NCBI RefSeq assembly: GCF_028554725.1 | Contig: NC_071671.1 | Location: 23,869,501-23,933,500 of the forward strand | DNA: 64,000 nucleotides | Source of the DNA: Zeugodacus cucurbitae | Lineage: Eukaryota > Arthropoda > Insecta > Diptera > Tephritidae | Direction of reading: 5' to 3' | Shown: positions 36,566 to 47,900 of the stretch, one piece after another | How the letters are laid out: each line of letters starts with the position of its first letter | How positions within the stretch are numbered: position 1 is the stretch's first letter | Notes under the pieces: model-generated | Told to the model about the DNA's origin: nothing | The model's database searches: none | What the model saw: only the letters and a program-made list of their open reading frames with translations | Position numbers and translations under genes: made by a program

Positions 36566-39199
36566 ATGGAAATGGATACAAATTCAAATGAAGCGACATC
36601 ACCATATAGTGAAGTGGAAGATGTAGGAAACACAGAAGAAATATCTGTAAAGTCTAGCGATGAAGTAGAAATTGATTGGGACGCTTTGATCGCCAATACC
36701 AACATCACTACCAGACCAATAAATAGTAAACCGCGTCGTACATTTGAAGAATATGTGTCAACACAAAAGGTATATGATGTGCTCAAAGATCCTGATGAAG
36801 GTAAATCATTGAAGACTTCGCTATTACTTAAAACAACAAATATGAAATCTAAAAAAAGGAAGACGCTTAATCCTTTTCTAACATTTATTAATGAAACGTT
36901 AAACGAAAGACATGCAACAAATTTTATGGACGGTAGCAGTTCTAAATCTACAATTGTTAATATTTCCAATGATGATGTGAAAACTGAAACATTGACTAAT
37001 ACTACGATTTCAGATACGGCCGCTACTACAACAAATTCAATAGAATTGAAAAAAACTGCAACCACAACAACAAATACAATTTCAACTATGCCTGCTACTA
37101 CAAAAAATACAACAGAATTTGACAAAAGTACGACGAGTTCTGTCGCAAATCCACTGAAAAATTATATCAGTAATGCACAGCCTCTAGAAGCAACAACAAC
37201 AACAAATACTACAATTTCAACTACGGTTGCTACTACAACAAATACAATAGAATTGGAGAAAAGTACGACGAGGTCTGTCGTAATGCCACTGAAAAGTGAT
37301 ATCAGAAATGTCGAGTCTCCAGAAGCTACAGCGGAAACTAAAAATTACACCAGCAATTCCGCATCATCAGCTAGTACGACAATCGCTGCAACAACGACAA
37401 ATGAAATCACAACGACTAACACCGCACCAATTGCTGCTTCTTCTGCTAATAGTATCGCAAAACTGACATCATCAATTAAAAAGTCCGTCATGCGCCCAGT
37501 ACATATTCCGCTTTCAATTGCTTCGAAAGCACATAAATCTATAACTCTGAAAGGACAGAAAATACCAATGCATCCTTTAATTAAATCCCGTAATTGCGTA
37601 TTAATTTCAACAAGATCAAGCTCAACTGCTGGCAGTAAGGGTATCATTAAATTTATACCGAGAAATTCTTACCCTGAAAAATACGTGGCGGATAAATGTT
37701 ACGATTCGAACACAACCGATTCAAATAGTGGTGAAGCATTTAGTATCAAAGAATCAGACGAAGTGGCAGCTGTTGATGAACCTATAGTCGACAAAGAAGA
37801 TTTGGTCACAACATCGGACAACAACGCAGAAACTGCCATTAATATACCCATAGTGCCACTGGTAGGAAAACGTAAATGTACTGATCCAGCAACGATGCCG
37901 ATACTTTCGTTTTCATATCAAAAATCACTTGCAGATTATATACGTAAAGCAAAAGAGTTTCACAAACGCGCAAAAATGTGTTCTGCAGCACAATTAACAA
38001 CAATTGGAAATTCGAATAGTAGTGAAGAGAATGTGGTTTCAAACGATATCGAGAGTGTAAATTCAATAGATGGAAACGATGAGACGAATATGGAATGCGA
38101 TGACGAAAGTAATGTTGCAAAATGTAAAAGCAATGAAAACCGACAAGAAATGGATGTGGAGCAGACGACGAATACAAAATCTGAAATCAGTGAAAATGTA
38201 ACAGCTACGAAAACAACAACAACATCCATGGAAGTAACCAAAACCACAAATAACAGAAAAGATATGGAAAAAACTGAAAGCATCGAAAAAATACATACTC
38301 CACTGGATTCAAATGGTAGCAGAGATAACTTAGAAAAAGTGGAGTCAGCCGAAGACGCAGAGGCTACCAAAGATGTGGAATCAACTGCACGCACAGATAA
38401 ATTGAAAATTTTGGAAAAAGCCGAAACACTAAAAGATGTGGAATCAAATGAAAGCATAGATAACGTAAATGCCGTGAAATCAATCGAAATCACGAAAAAT
38501 CAAATAGATAACAAATCTGCTGAAGGCACAGATATCCAAAACGATGTGGAATCAGGAGAAGATACCAAAAACAGAAAGGATATCGAATCAGCTAAAAGAT
38601 CCAATGACTTAAAAGATGTGGAATCATCCGAGGGAATCAAAAACCTTAAGGATACCGAATTAGCTGAAAGCACAAATGTCCTAAAAGATGTGGAATCTGC
38701 CAAAGACACAAAAACACTAGAAGATATCGAATTAGCTGAGAGCACAGATAACCTAAAAGATGAGAAATCAGCCGAAGGCACCGAAAATCCAATAGACATC
38801 GACTTATCTAAAAGCATAGATAACGAATCTAGCAATGTCGAATCAGATGAAGCCACAAAAACACTGGAAGATATCGAATCAGCTGCAGGTACAGATAACC
38901 AAAAAGATATGGAAACAGTTGAAGATGTAGATAACACTAAAAATATTACAACAACATCAGATACGGGTAGCCAAATAGATATTGAATCAGATTTATGTAC
39001 CTATGAAATATTTAATAATATTAGTGGTATTAGTAATGCAAACCGTAATCAGCTAACCCAAACAAAAGACAGCACAGTAAAGATTTTGAAAAATATTTGG
39101 GAATTAAAAGAAAAAGTGCAACAACAAGCCGAAGAAATTATGTCACTAAAAGCTGCAATGAAATTTTTAAATACAACAAATGTGTTGAATAAATCTTAG
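36566..39199 (+). CDS. Acidic repeat-rich protein of unknown function, C-terminal coiled coil
   Basis: A single-exon frame of 877 residues. ATG 36566 was chosen because the frame upstream has no other ATG; its context (CACAATGG) is good, and a second ATG lies two codons on. Residues 1-60 are acidic and include IDWDALI. Residues ~150-265 are Thr/Asn-rich, with a ~45-residue repeat seen at least twice (TNTTIS.T.ATTTN.IE). Residues ~310-370 are basic ('KKSVMRPVHIPLS'). Residues ~592-792 hold about 17 tandem 12-residue repeats of the type VES.E.T.NLKD. Residues ~826-877 are a likely coiled coil (NIWELKEKVQQQAEEIMSL). A poly(A) signal AATAAA lies at 39280. I recognise no family. The coiled coil and basic patch would fit a nuclear scaffold or chromatin partner, but that is a guess. 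Confidence 0.85.
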   Translation: MEMDTNSNEATSPYSEVEDVGNTEEISVKSSDEVEIDWDALIANTNITTRPINSKPRRTFEEYVSTQKVYDVLKDPDEGKSLKTSLLLKTTNMKSKKRKTLNPFLTFINETLNERHATNFMDGSSSKSTIVNISNDDVKTETLTNTTISDTAATTTNSIELKKTATTTTNTISTMPATTKNTTEFDKSTTSSVANPLKNYISNAQPLEATTTTNTTISTTVATTTNTIELEKSTTRSVVMPLKSDIRNVESPEATAETKNYTSNSASSASTTIAATTTNEITTTNTAPIAASSANSIAKLTSSIKKSVMRPVHIPLSIASKAHKSITLKGQKIPMHPLIKSRNCVLISTRSSSTAGSKGIIKFIPRNSYPEKYVADKCYDSNTTDSNSGEAFSIKESDEVAAVDEPIVDKEDLVTTSDNNAETAINIPIVPLVGKRKCTDPATMPILSFSYQKSLADYIRKAKEFHKRAKMCSAAQLTTIGNSNSSEENVVSNDIESVNSIDGNDETNMECDDESNVAKCKSNENRQEMDVEQTTNTKSEISENVTATKTTTTSMEVTKTTNNRKDMEKTESIEKIHTPLDSNGSRDNLEKVESAEDAEATKDVESTARTDKLKILEKAETLKDVESNESIDNVNAVKSIEITKNQIDNKSAEGTDIQNDVESGEDTKNRKDIESAKRSNDLKDVESSEGIKNLKDTELAESTNVLKDVESAKDTKTLEDIELAESTDNLKDEKSAEGTENPIDIDLSKSIDNESSNVESDEATKTLEDIESAAGTDNQKDMETVEDVDNTKNITTTSDTGSQIDIESDLCTYEIFNNISGISNANRNQLTQTKDSTVKILKNIWELKEKVQQQAEEIMSLKAAMKFLNTTNVLNKS
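38339..38943 (+). repeat. Coding tandem array of 36 bp units (12-residue acidic repeat)
   Basis: About 17 consecutive degenerate 12-residue units with consensus (V/I)ES(A/S)E(G/S)T.NLKD fill this part of the 877-residue protein. In the middle, alternate units resemble each other more than adjacent ones (V-E-S then I-E-L/T-E-L), suggesting 72 bp higher-order growth. A few units are shortened or offset (around DNKSAEG and DLSKSIDNESSN). Confidence 0.85.
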
Positions 39200-39279
39200 T
39201 TGACTATGTTAGCTAGCATTAATATTGTGTGATTATAACTAAAGTATATTTAAATATGTGTTTGAAATATTTGTATGCA

Positions 39280-39285
39280 AATAAA
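39280..39285 (+). terminator. Poly(A) signal of the 877-residue gene
   Basis: AATAAA lies 81 bases after the stop codon on the coding strand, with AT-rich DNA following. Confidence 0.6.
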
Positions 39286-39442
39286 TATAATATTGTTATT
39301 CAAAAAAAAAGTATAATGTAGATATAATTGATGAGTAGTACTAATTTACATGTAAGGATATTGCATTCATGTGGTAAGCCGCTCTTTTGGTCGCTTGTTT
39401 TCCAATTGTCTATGAACCGAAAATTCCAATTGTGCTCTTAAG

Positions 39443-39542
39443 TAGGGCTCTTAAAATTATTCGATTAACCGGAAAACCGACTATTCGAATATCCGGTTTG
39501 TAGCCGTTCGCACGAATATTAAGTCGAATACCAAGAGCTCTA
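39443..39542. mobile_element. 100 bp hAT-type MITE with 8 bp target duplication
   Basis: The element starts TAGGGCTCTT and ends AAGAGCTCTA. Outside these, CTCTTAAG stands at 39435-39442 and again at 39543-39550, a perfect 8 bp direct repeat. Imperfect inverted ends extend over about 22 bases to 'ATTCGA'. An 8 bp duplication and TAG-starting ends are typical of hAT elements. It is far too short to encode anything. Confidence 0.85.
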
Positions 39543-39868
39543 CTCTTAAGGCATTTACAATTTTAAGAAGACACTTGCATAATTGTTTATCTGTTTGTGT
39601 GTGACAATATTTAAACAACGTAAGTGACTGCACCCACCTGTGACCTTAAAGAGACCTGCAGCTGTAAATACATTGAGCCGTGGTATTTGGGATATATATT
39701 TCACGCTTGTGAACACAATACATTTATATTTACTATTTTCGAATTATATAGTTTACAAAAGACTTCAACTTATGTATTTACATTTCATAAAAAGTATTAT
39801 ACATATATTATATTCACTTCCTTAGTCATTGCAATGAAATTAGGTTATGCACGAAGTTCTTTATATAT

Positions 39869-39936
39869 ATATATATATTTGGCGTAGAAACCGCTTTAAG
39901 CGATTATAGCCGAATCCACCAGAGCGCGCCGAAGTT
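39869..39936 (-). mobile_element. Short RTE 3' end
   Basis: After a TATATA run (the tail), the plus strand reads GGCGTAGAAACCGC and GATTATAGCCGAATCCACC, the reverse complement of the RTE family 3' end also seen at 26250-26300. Only about 50 bases of the element are left. Confidence 0.7.
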
Positions 39937-40174
39937 CTTTATTAGCAATAAAGCTGAAATGCAATTGTCCCTTTTTGTCGTTTACGATATTAATTTCATT
40001 ATTCTATATTCACGTCTACAATATTTATTATAAAATACGTTTTGCTTTTATTATAATTGCACTTAATTTCTATTTTATCACGACCGGATATTCCCGCACA
40101 ATTTAATTTTCAAACGTTAGCTTCGATAAATGACAGCGATATACGGAAAGACAGCAGAAACTCGATGCCAAACC

Positions 40175-40182
40175 TATCGATA
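40175..40182. promoter_or_regulatory. DRE-like palindrome TATCGATA upstream of the THAP gene
   Basis: TATCGATA is the DNA replication-related element bound by DREF in flies, common in housekeeping promoters within about 100 bases of the start of transcription. Here it is about 330 bases before the ATG. The site is seen; its use is inferred. Confidence 0.45.
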
Positions 40183-40504
40183 ATAAGCGTCAAATATAAC
40201 AACACTGTCTAAAAAATGTGTGAACAGCTGTTCATTAGAAATAAACAATAAAAATTCTGAGAGCGGTAAGAAGAATGTGTTTTGCATGAGTTAATAAATA
40301 TTAAAAAATTCAATACTTTTCAGAAAAATTGTTTAAAAATACAGAAATAATGCAAAGCTTACGTGATTTAATAATACAGCAATAAAGCAAAGCTTACGTG
40401 ATCTATGTATATTTTGTTCTTATATTCTTTATGCGCATAAGTTTTAGTAGTTGATTATCAAAGGATCTGTATTCATTTTAACATTTTATTTAGAATTATC
40501 AACA

Positions 40505-43500
40505 ATGCCTCTACGTCGATGTTTTGCTGGTTGTCCACTGCGTAGTGCCGTATTGTACCCATTTCCACCGAAAACAGATGTAGCCAGGTGAGTGTGGAAG
40601 CAAAATATTGTCGCATTTGTCAAATACCTCATACATACATATTTACTTAAATTTCAGACGTGATCTCTGGATACGACAATTTGGTAAAGTGCCAGAACAA
40701 TTTCCACAGAAAAATTTGTACGTATGCCGGCGACATTTCACCTCCCGCATGACATTTAGTAGACTACTGCGTAAAAACGCATATCCCGATGTAAACTTGT
40801 CGCCATACAATAAAGATGAACCCTATACAGAACTTTACAGTTACTACAAATCGGATGGGAAACCCGATCCTCTCCTGCATGATAATTTTTGCGATGAATG
40901 GTTGCTACCACCGGAAGATTGCGACTTAGAATTAGAATTCGCATCCATAACACATATATTGCCAATTTCCGAAGAACGTGCACACTCCGAAGACAATGCC
41001 AGCGACACTACACAAAGCGCAGATGAACAAGAGGAACCGCCGCCAATGGAAGAAAAGCCTGTAAAATACAAACGTAAAAGAAAGTGCATACTACAATGTG
41101 TAGGTAGACGTTCGTTACACATACTGCCATCAATCGAAACCGAGTTGGAAAGGCGCGAAAAATGGCTATACTTGTTGGGCAAGGATCCAGCTTTATATAC
41201 CGAAAAACGCATTTTCGTTTGTGATCAACACTTCGACATACACATGATAGGACTTTCGAAATTGATACGTGGCGCTTATCCGAATAAAAATTTGCCGCCA
41301 CCGCTAATTAAATCAATACCAGAAAAGTTGGAGGCGCATACAGCGTGCGTACAAAAGTGTACGGATTATAGGAGAAAGTACCAATTTCCAATGAAGGATG
41401 CAAAAATGTAACGTATACATTAACAAATTATAATAAATAAATATATTACAAATAAAAATATTTCACTCATTTTAGGCGCGAAACGTGGTTACAGAAATTC
41501 GGTCGCAGTCCTGAGTTGTACAAGCACAATTTGTACGCTTGTGATCGTCATTTTAGTGAAGAAATGCGTGTGGGGCCATATTTACAAGCGCACGCCATAC
41601 CAGATCAAAATTTGGAACTCCAAACACAGCAGCAGTACACCACTAGTAGTGACGTGTGTAAAAATTGGTCGCTACAAAGATTAGACGCCTTAACGTTTGA
41701 GGTGACAATATCTACTACAACTACAACACAAACACCAACTGCAACAACAACTAAAATGCCTACAGCAACTACTACAATAATGTTGTCGCCAAATGGTACA
41801 TCAACTACAATGTTTTCACCAACTAGTGCAACAACAACAATGATTTCTCCGCCTCTTCCCATAAAAATAATGCATTCACCAGCTCAAATTTCACCACAAA
41901 CTCCAACATTTGACCAAACAACACATGATTCGAACATTCCTTATCAAACAGAAGTGACCGTTGCGCCAACTGCTAGTCAAAATCCACCAAAATCAGTAGA
42001 CTATGTAAAAATACGTTCATTAGGTGTATTTCTACAACATAAAGACGGTTATGTGGTATCAATGAAACAAATTTTAGAAGCAACTGATCCCTTGGACTGT
42101 AATAAATATCAGCCATCGGTTTGGACTGAACCAATCGAACCGAAACTAAACATAAAAGTGCATCCAATACCAAAAGAGATCTATGAGGGCTACGATGAGC
42201 TGAGTGAGGATGAGACTAGCAGGTCAGCAAGTCCCATGGATATGGATTATACAGTTGAAGAGAGTAGTGATTGGTATGCACCAGTATACAACATAAAGCG
42301 AAATGATTCAGGTTACACCACAGTGAAAATGTCGAAATTTACGCATACAGCTGATGAACAGCAAAATAACAGTGAATTTTGGGGGCGTGAAGACAGTTAC
42401 GATAACTGTAAAAATACTGAAGATGGACCAATATACAATATAAAGCGTAGGAATTTCGATTACGATTATGCCACGGCGAAAAAGGTGAAATTTAGTGTGC
42501 CGCAAAATGTTGAAGAATTATGGGGGCGTGAGGACAACTACGAATATCACAAAAATGACAGCGCTAACACAGCTGTCTTGAGCAACTTTAGTGGTGACGA
42601 CGTAAACGAAGCGGGCGCTGGAAACGCCGTAATGGAATATCCTGTATTAGACCATTTGGTCGAAAGTTATCCTACCGAAAACATCTCTGTATTGTTAGGC
42701 AGAAAGAATAAAGTAGTCAAATATAAAACAGTTGGGGCAAGCAAAGATGATGGTGATGATGACGATCTAATAATACCCGATGAGCCACTTGATACCGACA
42801 AAGTGTCGACACAAAAGAAAGCAGTTACCTTTAATAAGCATGTAATAACGGTACAACGAAAACAACCACCTAACAGAACAAACTTTAATAAAAATGTAAT
42901 AACAGCACAACCGAAGCCGCTACAACAACAACAACAACAACATAACACAACAAACTTTAATAAAACTGTAATAACGGCACAACCGCAACAACAACAACAA
43001 AACACAAATGCATTAACAAAAGCAGTCGCTTTGGCCGAGAGTTGGCAGCAAGTGGTGCAGACCATGCAACAGGTGCCGAGTATAAATGTGGCCACGACTG
43101 GTGTGAGCAACAACACACAGCAACAGCAGCAGCCTGATGCCTTTGCTTTGGCGGCAAGAAAGCTAGTTGAGCAAATAAAACAAGCCGGTGAAAGGGAAAA
43201 ACTCAACATTCAACAAAATGGAATTGCCGGCAATTTAATGGCAGCTGGCAACAAACAAATAATGAGACAGATTGCTAATACAACAACAACAACAACAACA
43301 ACAACAAAAATTGTTAATAAAGACAATCCGAACGCTTTCCGCATTACCAACGTGGAGATAATAAACCCGAAGCAATCGTTAATTAGTGGAAAACCCGCGG
43401 CTCTGGATGATACTAAACGTGCAAAAATAACAAACGTACGAATAATAAACAGCAAGCAGGCAACCACTGCAGCTAACGGTAATAAAGTGAGATTTTCGGA

Positions 43501-44320
43501 CATGGGAACGCAACAAACACAGAAAAATCGAAAAGAAATTATGCAGAAAATGATCAATTCGGCAGCAACAAACTCGACAAGAACAGCAGCAACAAATACA
43601 ACAACATTTGAAGATTATTTGGCGCTAACACACAAGAAAACCGCATCCAGGCATAATACAATCGACGATTTATTGGCCAAAGCTAAGCGTATAATAAAGG
43701 CAAAAACCACTGAAAAGCCTAAAAACAACAACAAATCGACATTATGTAATACACAAGACGATGTTGAGGACGAATTGCCGCAGCAACCCGAAGCAGCAAA
43801 AAGTTTGGCGCCAACAACAACAACTCACGTAATCGCTGATAACGTTGCAACAGCGCCATCTTGTGTTTTGGAATGCGCACATTTTCGCAAACTCTACGAA
43901 TTTCCCACACCCGACGAGCAAACCCTGCAACGCCATTTTTGGTTCATACAACTCGGTTTGGATATAGCGTCCGGTTGGCGTAAAAACTTGTTTATATGCG
44001 AGAAACACTTCGATGACACGATGTTGCTGCCACCGGACAATACGCTCAATGAGTACGCCTACCCGTGCCAGTCGTTGATGCGACAACTGAATAAGCCCAC
44101 CGCCACAGTGGGTACACAAACGTGCGATGACGTCGTGCAGTATAAACAGCGGTTATTCGATCAGTTGGAGCTGTTACAGGATGCGGTGCGCAAGCAGCGC
44201 TTAGAAATGAAACGCGTGCAAGTGCTGATACGTCTCAAGCAGGAGGCGGTGCGTTTGGTGGCCGAAATTGAGGAGGAGAAAAATGCTCCGAAACTGTTGA
44301 CTATTCGCGATAAAAAATAA
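40505..44320 (+). CDS. Four-THAP-domain protein (1225 residues, three exons)
   Basis: Exons 40505-40587, 40658-41407 and 41476-44320 join in frame over GT-AG introns of 70 and 68 bases. ATG 40505 has a good context (CAACAATGCC). Four modules follow the THAP zinc pattern C-x3-C...C-x2-H: C6/C10/C51/H54, C171/C175/C216/H219, C258/C262/C300/H303 and C1074/C1078/C1119/H1122. Each has a Trp followed by a hydrophobic-Gly stretch (LWIRQFG, KWLYLLG, TWLQKFG, FWFIQLG) and a late AYP/AIP motif. THAP modules bind DNA through Zn. Residues ~340-1070 form a Gln/Asn/Thr-rich linker with repeated 'TNFNK.VITAQ' units. Residues ~1162-1214 are a likely coiled coil. The protein is probably a nuclear DNA-binding factor; no transposase domain is present. 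Name not known to me. Confidence 0.88.
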
Positions 44321-44336
44321 TTATTTATATTATTGT

Positions 44337-44342
44337 AATAAA
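44337..44342 (+). terminator. Poly(A) signal of the THAP gene
   Basis: AATAAA lies 16 bases after the TAA stop, so the 3' UTR would be very short and the transcript would normally end before the inverted repeat that follows. Confidence 0.55.
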
Positions 44343-44435
44343 TAATTATTTAAATTAAATTAAATTTAAGCATATATGCACATTAGGGTGGCCCTTAGTT
44401 GTATGGAGGATAAAAAAAGTTTCTGGATTCTCGAT

Positions 44436-44971
44436 CGCACCCCCTAGAAATAGGCGAATAGCCCAAAAACTAGTATATACAAAGTTTTGGGTCAATCAAA
44501 AAAGGTTTAGAGGTTGCGCAAGGAGCTTGAAATCCTGAAAAAATATAAATTTTTGCCATTTTTATGTCTCAGACTTCCATATTTCAAAGTCACACTATCC
44601 CTTACTGGTTTTCCATACCGTAATAAGATAATAAGAATAACATTAGAACCGTTATAACGGTATATCACGAGCATGCGACGCTTGAGAATGCGCCACATTA
44701 AATTTACTTTCATATTTGTATTTCTGTAACTCTATCATCAATCGACCGATTTTTAAGACTGTGGTAATTTTGGAAAGGTAATAAAATGCAGATCTTATTA
44801 CGGTATGGAAACCAGATAGTGTGGCTTTGAAATATGGAGACATAAAAATGGCAAAAATTCTTAATTTTTCAGGATTTCAAGCTCCTTGCGCAACCTCTAA
44901 ACCTTTTTTGATTGACCCAAAATTTTGTATATACTAGTTTTTGGGCTATTTGCATATCTCTAGGGGGTGCG
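44436..44971. repeat. Long inverted repeat (arms about 180-195 bp, loop about 160 bp)
   Basis: The left arm 44436-44629 starts CGCACCCCCTAG and contains AGCCCAAAAACTAGTATATAC and GGTTTAGAGGTTGCGCAAGG. The right arm 44793-44971 holds the same sequence in reverse, ending CTAGGGGGTGCG. The arms differ by a few substitutions and small gaps. The outer left flank (GGGTGGCCCTTAGTTG) has no counterpart on the right. A transcript through it would fold into a long hairpin. It is probably a fold-back or MITE-type element; I see no target duplication. Confidence 0.88.
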
Positions 44972-47900
44972 TAATTCTGTAATTTTTTTTTGTTGAGACA
45001 TATTAAATTTTAATTTTTCAAATTATTAATTTTTTGTTTTGCAAAAATATAAACCTTTTAAATTTGATTTTATTCTTGCTATTTATTGATATTTTATAAA
45101 AATCTGGCTACAAATTAACTTTAATTTAAACAGTCCTCAATCGAGAGAATGCTTGAATCCGTGATCGCAAGGATTAAACTTTTGTCACTTAAAAACACAG
45201 CTTTATTTTATTTCATAAATATGTCCACTCTGTAAATAAAACAATTAAAATTTCTTAATTTATATTTTATTTAAATCTTTTTGTTTTATTAAACTCTTTA
45301 ACTGAAAATAAACTTGTACTAATAATTATTAACTTAAGTCATACGACCCACATGCATTGAGACAGAAGCAGTTAAAAATATAATCTAACAACAATAACAA
45401 GCTATGTTGAGAGTTTTGGGAAATAAAGTTTATATATTAAAAAAATCAGAATTTGTCATGTTTTGGCATGTTGAAAGTTTTTGAAATTTTAAATGTGTAT
45501 ATTGATAACATTAATAATATAATTTTAGTACTATTGAAACATTTATTCTCCTGAAAATTTAAATTATTTTTTTAACTTTATAAAAAAAACTGTTTTAGAA
45601 AAAATTTTATGATTTTTGTACAAAAAAATCCATTAAAAAAAAATATCTAAAAAATAATTTTCCAACACCACCCACATCGTCCACATGCTATTACAATCAC
45701 TTTAATTTAAAAAATATGTATTGCAATTGTATTTTTATTGAGTACACAAAAATATTACGCCTTTATTTAGTTTTAAATTTTCTTTTATTCTAAATTTTCA
45801 ATATATTTTTCTTTTTATATAATCATGACTTAATTTAAAAGCTACAAATCTGATTTATTGTATAATTTATATTTAAAACCTAATTGTGTAACCCTCATAC
45901 CAAGTCTTAACTGTCGTGCTAACCTAGACGCAATATGCTAACTGTGATGCACAAGCCTTTACTTTCAACCTAATCACACTTACTTTGAACGCAAACAAAA
46001 AATGCTTAACAAACCGTAGCATACTATTAGGAGTGTAACTTATTCGTTGAATATTTATTTTGTTGTTTATTATATTGCAGTTATTCAATAAAATGAAAAT
46101 TTTAAACATTTTATTGAAATTGTGAAATTTATTATAGTAAACAATTTATTTCGATGTTTTACTGGTTTGCATAATTATTTCATGCAATTTATATATACAT
46201 CTTTCCTTTCTCTCTCTCTAAACTGTTGTCAAAATGCACACTCTTTGCAAGCATACAGTTACGTATGTACAGACTCAGACTTGCTATTAAATGCCGAAAT
46301 TTAATTTTTCGAATAAAATAATTTGTTTTTAATATTATAAGTAGGAGCAATCCGTCATAATTTGCCAAAAAAATTCAAATATTCAATTTTTATAATATTT
46401 TTTTAAAATAATTTTAAAATATTTTACATATTTCATTGTTTTAAATAATTCAAAAAATGTATATTTTGTTTTGACGAAATTTCGCTACTGCACACATATT
46501 CACAAAATGTCAACTAACCTAAAATTTCAATTTTACCTACATTTCCATAATATTCTTCTCTTCGACTTTCTTCACTCTTTACACACTGGCATACATAACT
46601 TTCTTATAAAATATGCATATTTATATTAAAGTAACTTATTTTTTTTTGTTCTACTATAGTTTATATATTTTCCACACATTTTAGTGATTTTCTTTTATTT
46701 TCGTCTAAATTTTGTATGTACATTTCATTCATTATAAAATGCGAAAAATATATTTGACTGGCAAACAGCTTTTAAGCCACACAAAGAAGCGGAAATTACT
46801 GTAAAAAATATTGCCGTTGCCACTACAGACATACGCTACATTTGGCAATACAATTAAATTGAAGGATATAACTTTTGATTTTCTTAAACAAATTCAAATT
46901 TCTTATAAAAATTAAAATTGCACAAGAACTTTGGGAAAAATAGATGAAAATTAAAAAAATTAAACTAAATAAAAAAATTAAAATAAAAAAAATAATTTAA
47001 TAAAAATAAAAACAACAAAAAAATTATAATAAAAAATTAAAAAATAATAATAGAAATAAAGACTAAAGATTAGATTAGAAATTAATAGAATCAAGATTAA
47101 AAAAACTAACTGAGAGACTTTGTAGAATTAAATTATTTACGTTATAGATTCGGAAAATACTATAATTAATTCATGTCAAATTTATAAAAAAATGGGAAAA
47201 AATAGATAAAAATTAAGCAAAAAATATTAAGAATTTCAGAATTTAAAAAGCAATCAGAAAATATTGAGAATTATTGAGAAAAATAACAAATAAAGAAAAA
47301 AATTAATAAATAAAAAAATGAAATAAATGTATAAACAAATTAAATGAAATAAAAAAAAAAATAAATAAAATAAAAAATAAATAAGAAAAATAAAATAAAA
47401 AAATAATAATAAATAAAAAAAGTATAAATTAAAAAAATCAGAAGTAAAAACAAAATTTAAGAATTTAATGTAATAATTCAAGAAACTCTAAAATATACTT
47501 AGAAAATTTATGTAAAATTTATATAAAAATTTTGACAAAATATTAGACCAGATATTTATTAAATATAAATTAAAACTGAATTTGTTTGGTGCTTTTTTTT
47601 AAATAAAAATACAAATTAAATAATTTAAAAATTTTAATAAAGTTTTTAAAATCAAAAATTGTTATATTAAATTAATATACAAAATATTACAAATTAAAAA
47701 ATAAAAAAAAAAAAAAATATTAAAATATAATTTACTTATTTAAAAACAATAAAAAATAATACAATTTTTAAAATTTAATAAAAAAGATTTACAAAAAAAT
47801 TTAAACACTTGTATAAAGAAAAACTGCAATAACTGAAACTTCTATAATTCGAAGTTCACCGAAAATACACCGCTCCATCTCACAATATTTTCAATTAACG

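Noticed and set aside
36520..38937. Several long antisense frames over the 877-residue gene
   Set aside because: They are antisense shadows of low-complexity Thr/Asn/Glu codons; the plus strand has the start, stop and poly(A) context.
40608..41411. Reading 40608-41411 as a separate 267-residue gene
   Set aside because: Its first residues are intron 1 and its end runs into the GT of intron 2. Splicing joins it in frame to the exons on both sides and completes THAP modules 1 and 3.
42667..43209. 180-residue Cys-rich minus-strand frame
   Set aside because: It is the antisense of the Gln/Thr-rich linker of the THAP protein; the Cys runs are the reverse of CAA/ACA codons.
47254..47481. Phe/Leu-rich 75-residue frame, possible membrane protein
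   Set aside because: It is a translation of a nearly pure A-rich tract.
47820..47870. Similarity of 'aactgaaacttctataattcgaag' type sequence to the pogo-type ends at 10691
   Set aside because: Only a short match, no partner end and no TA pair; may be a remnant but not supportable.
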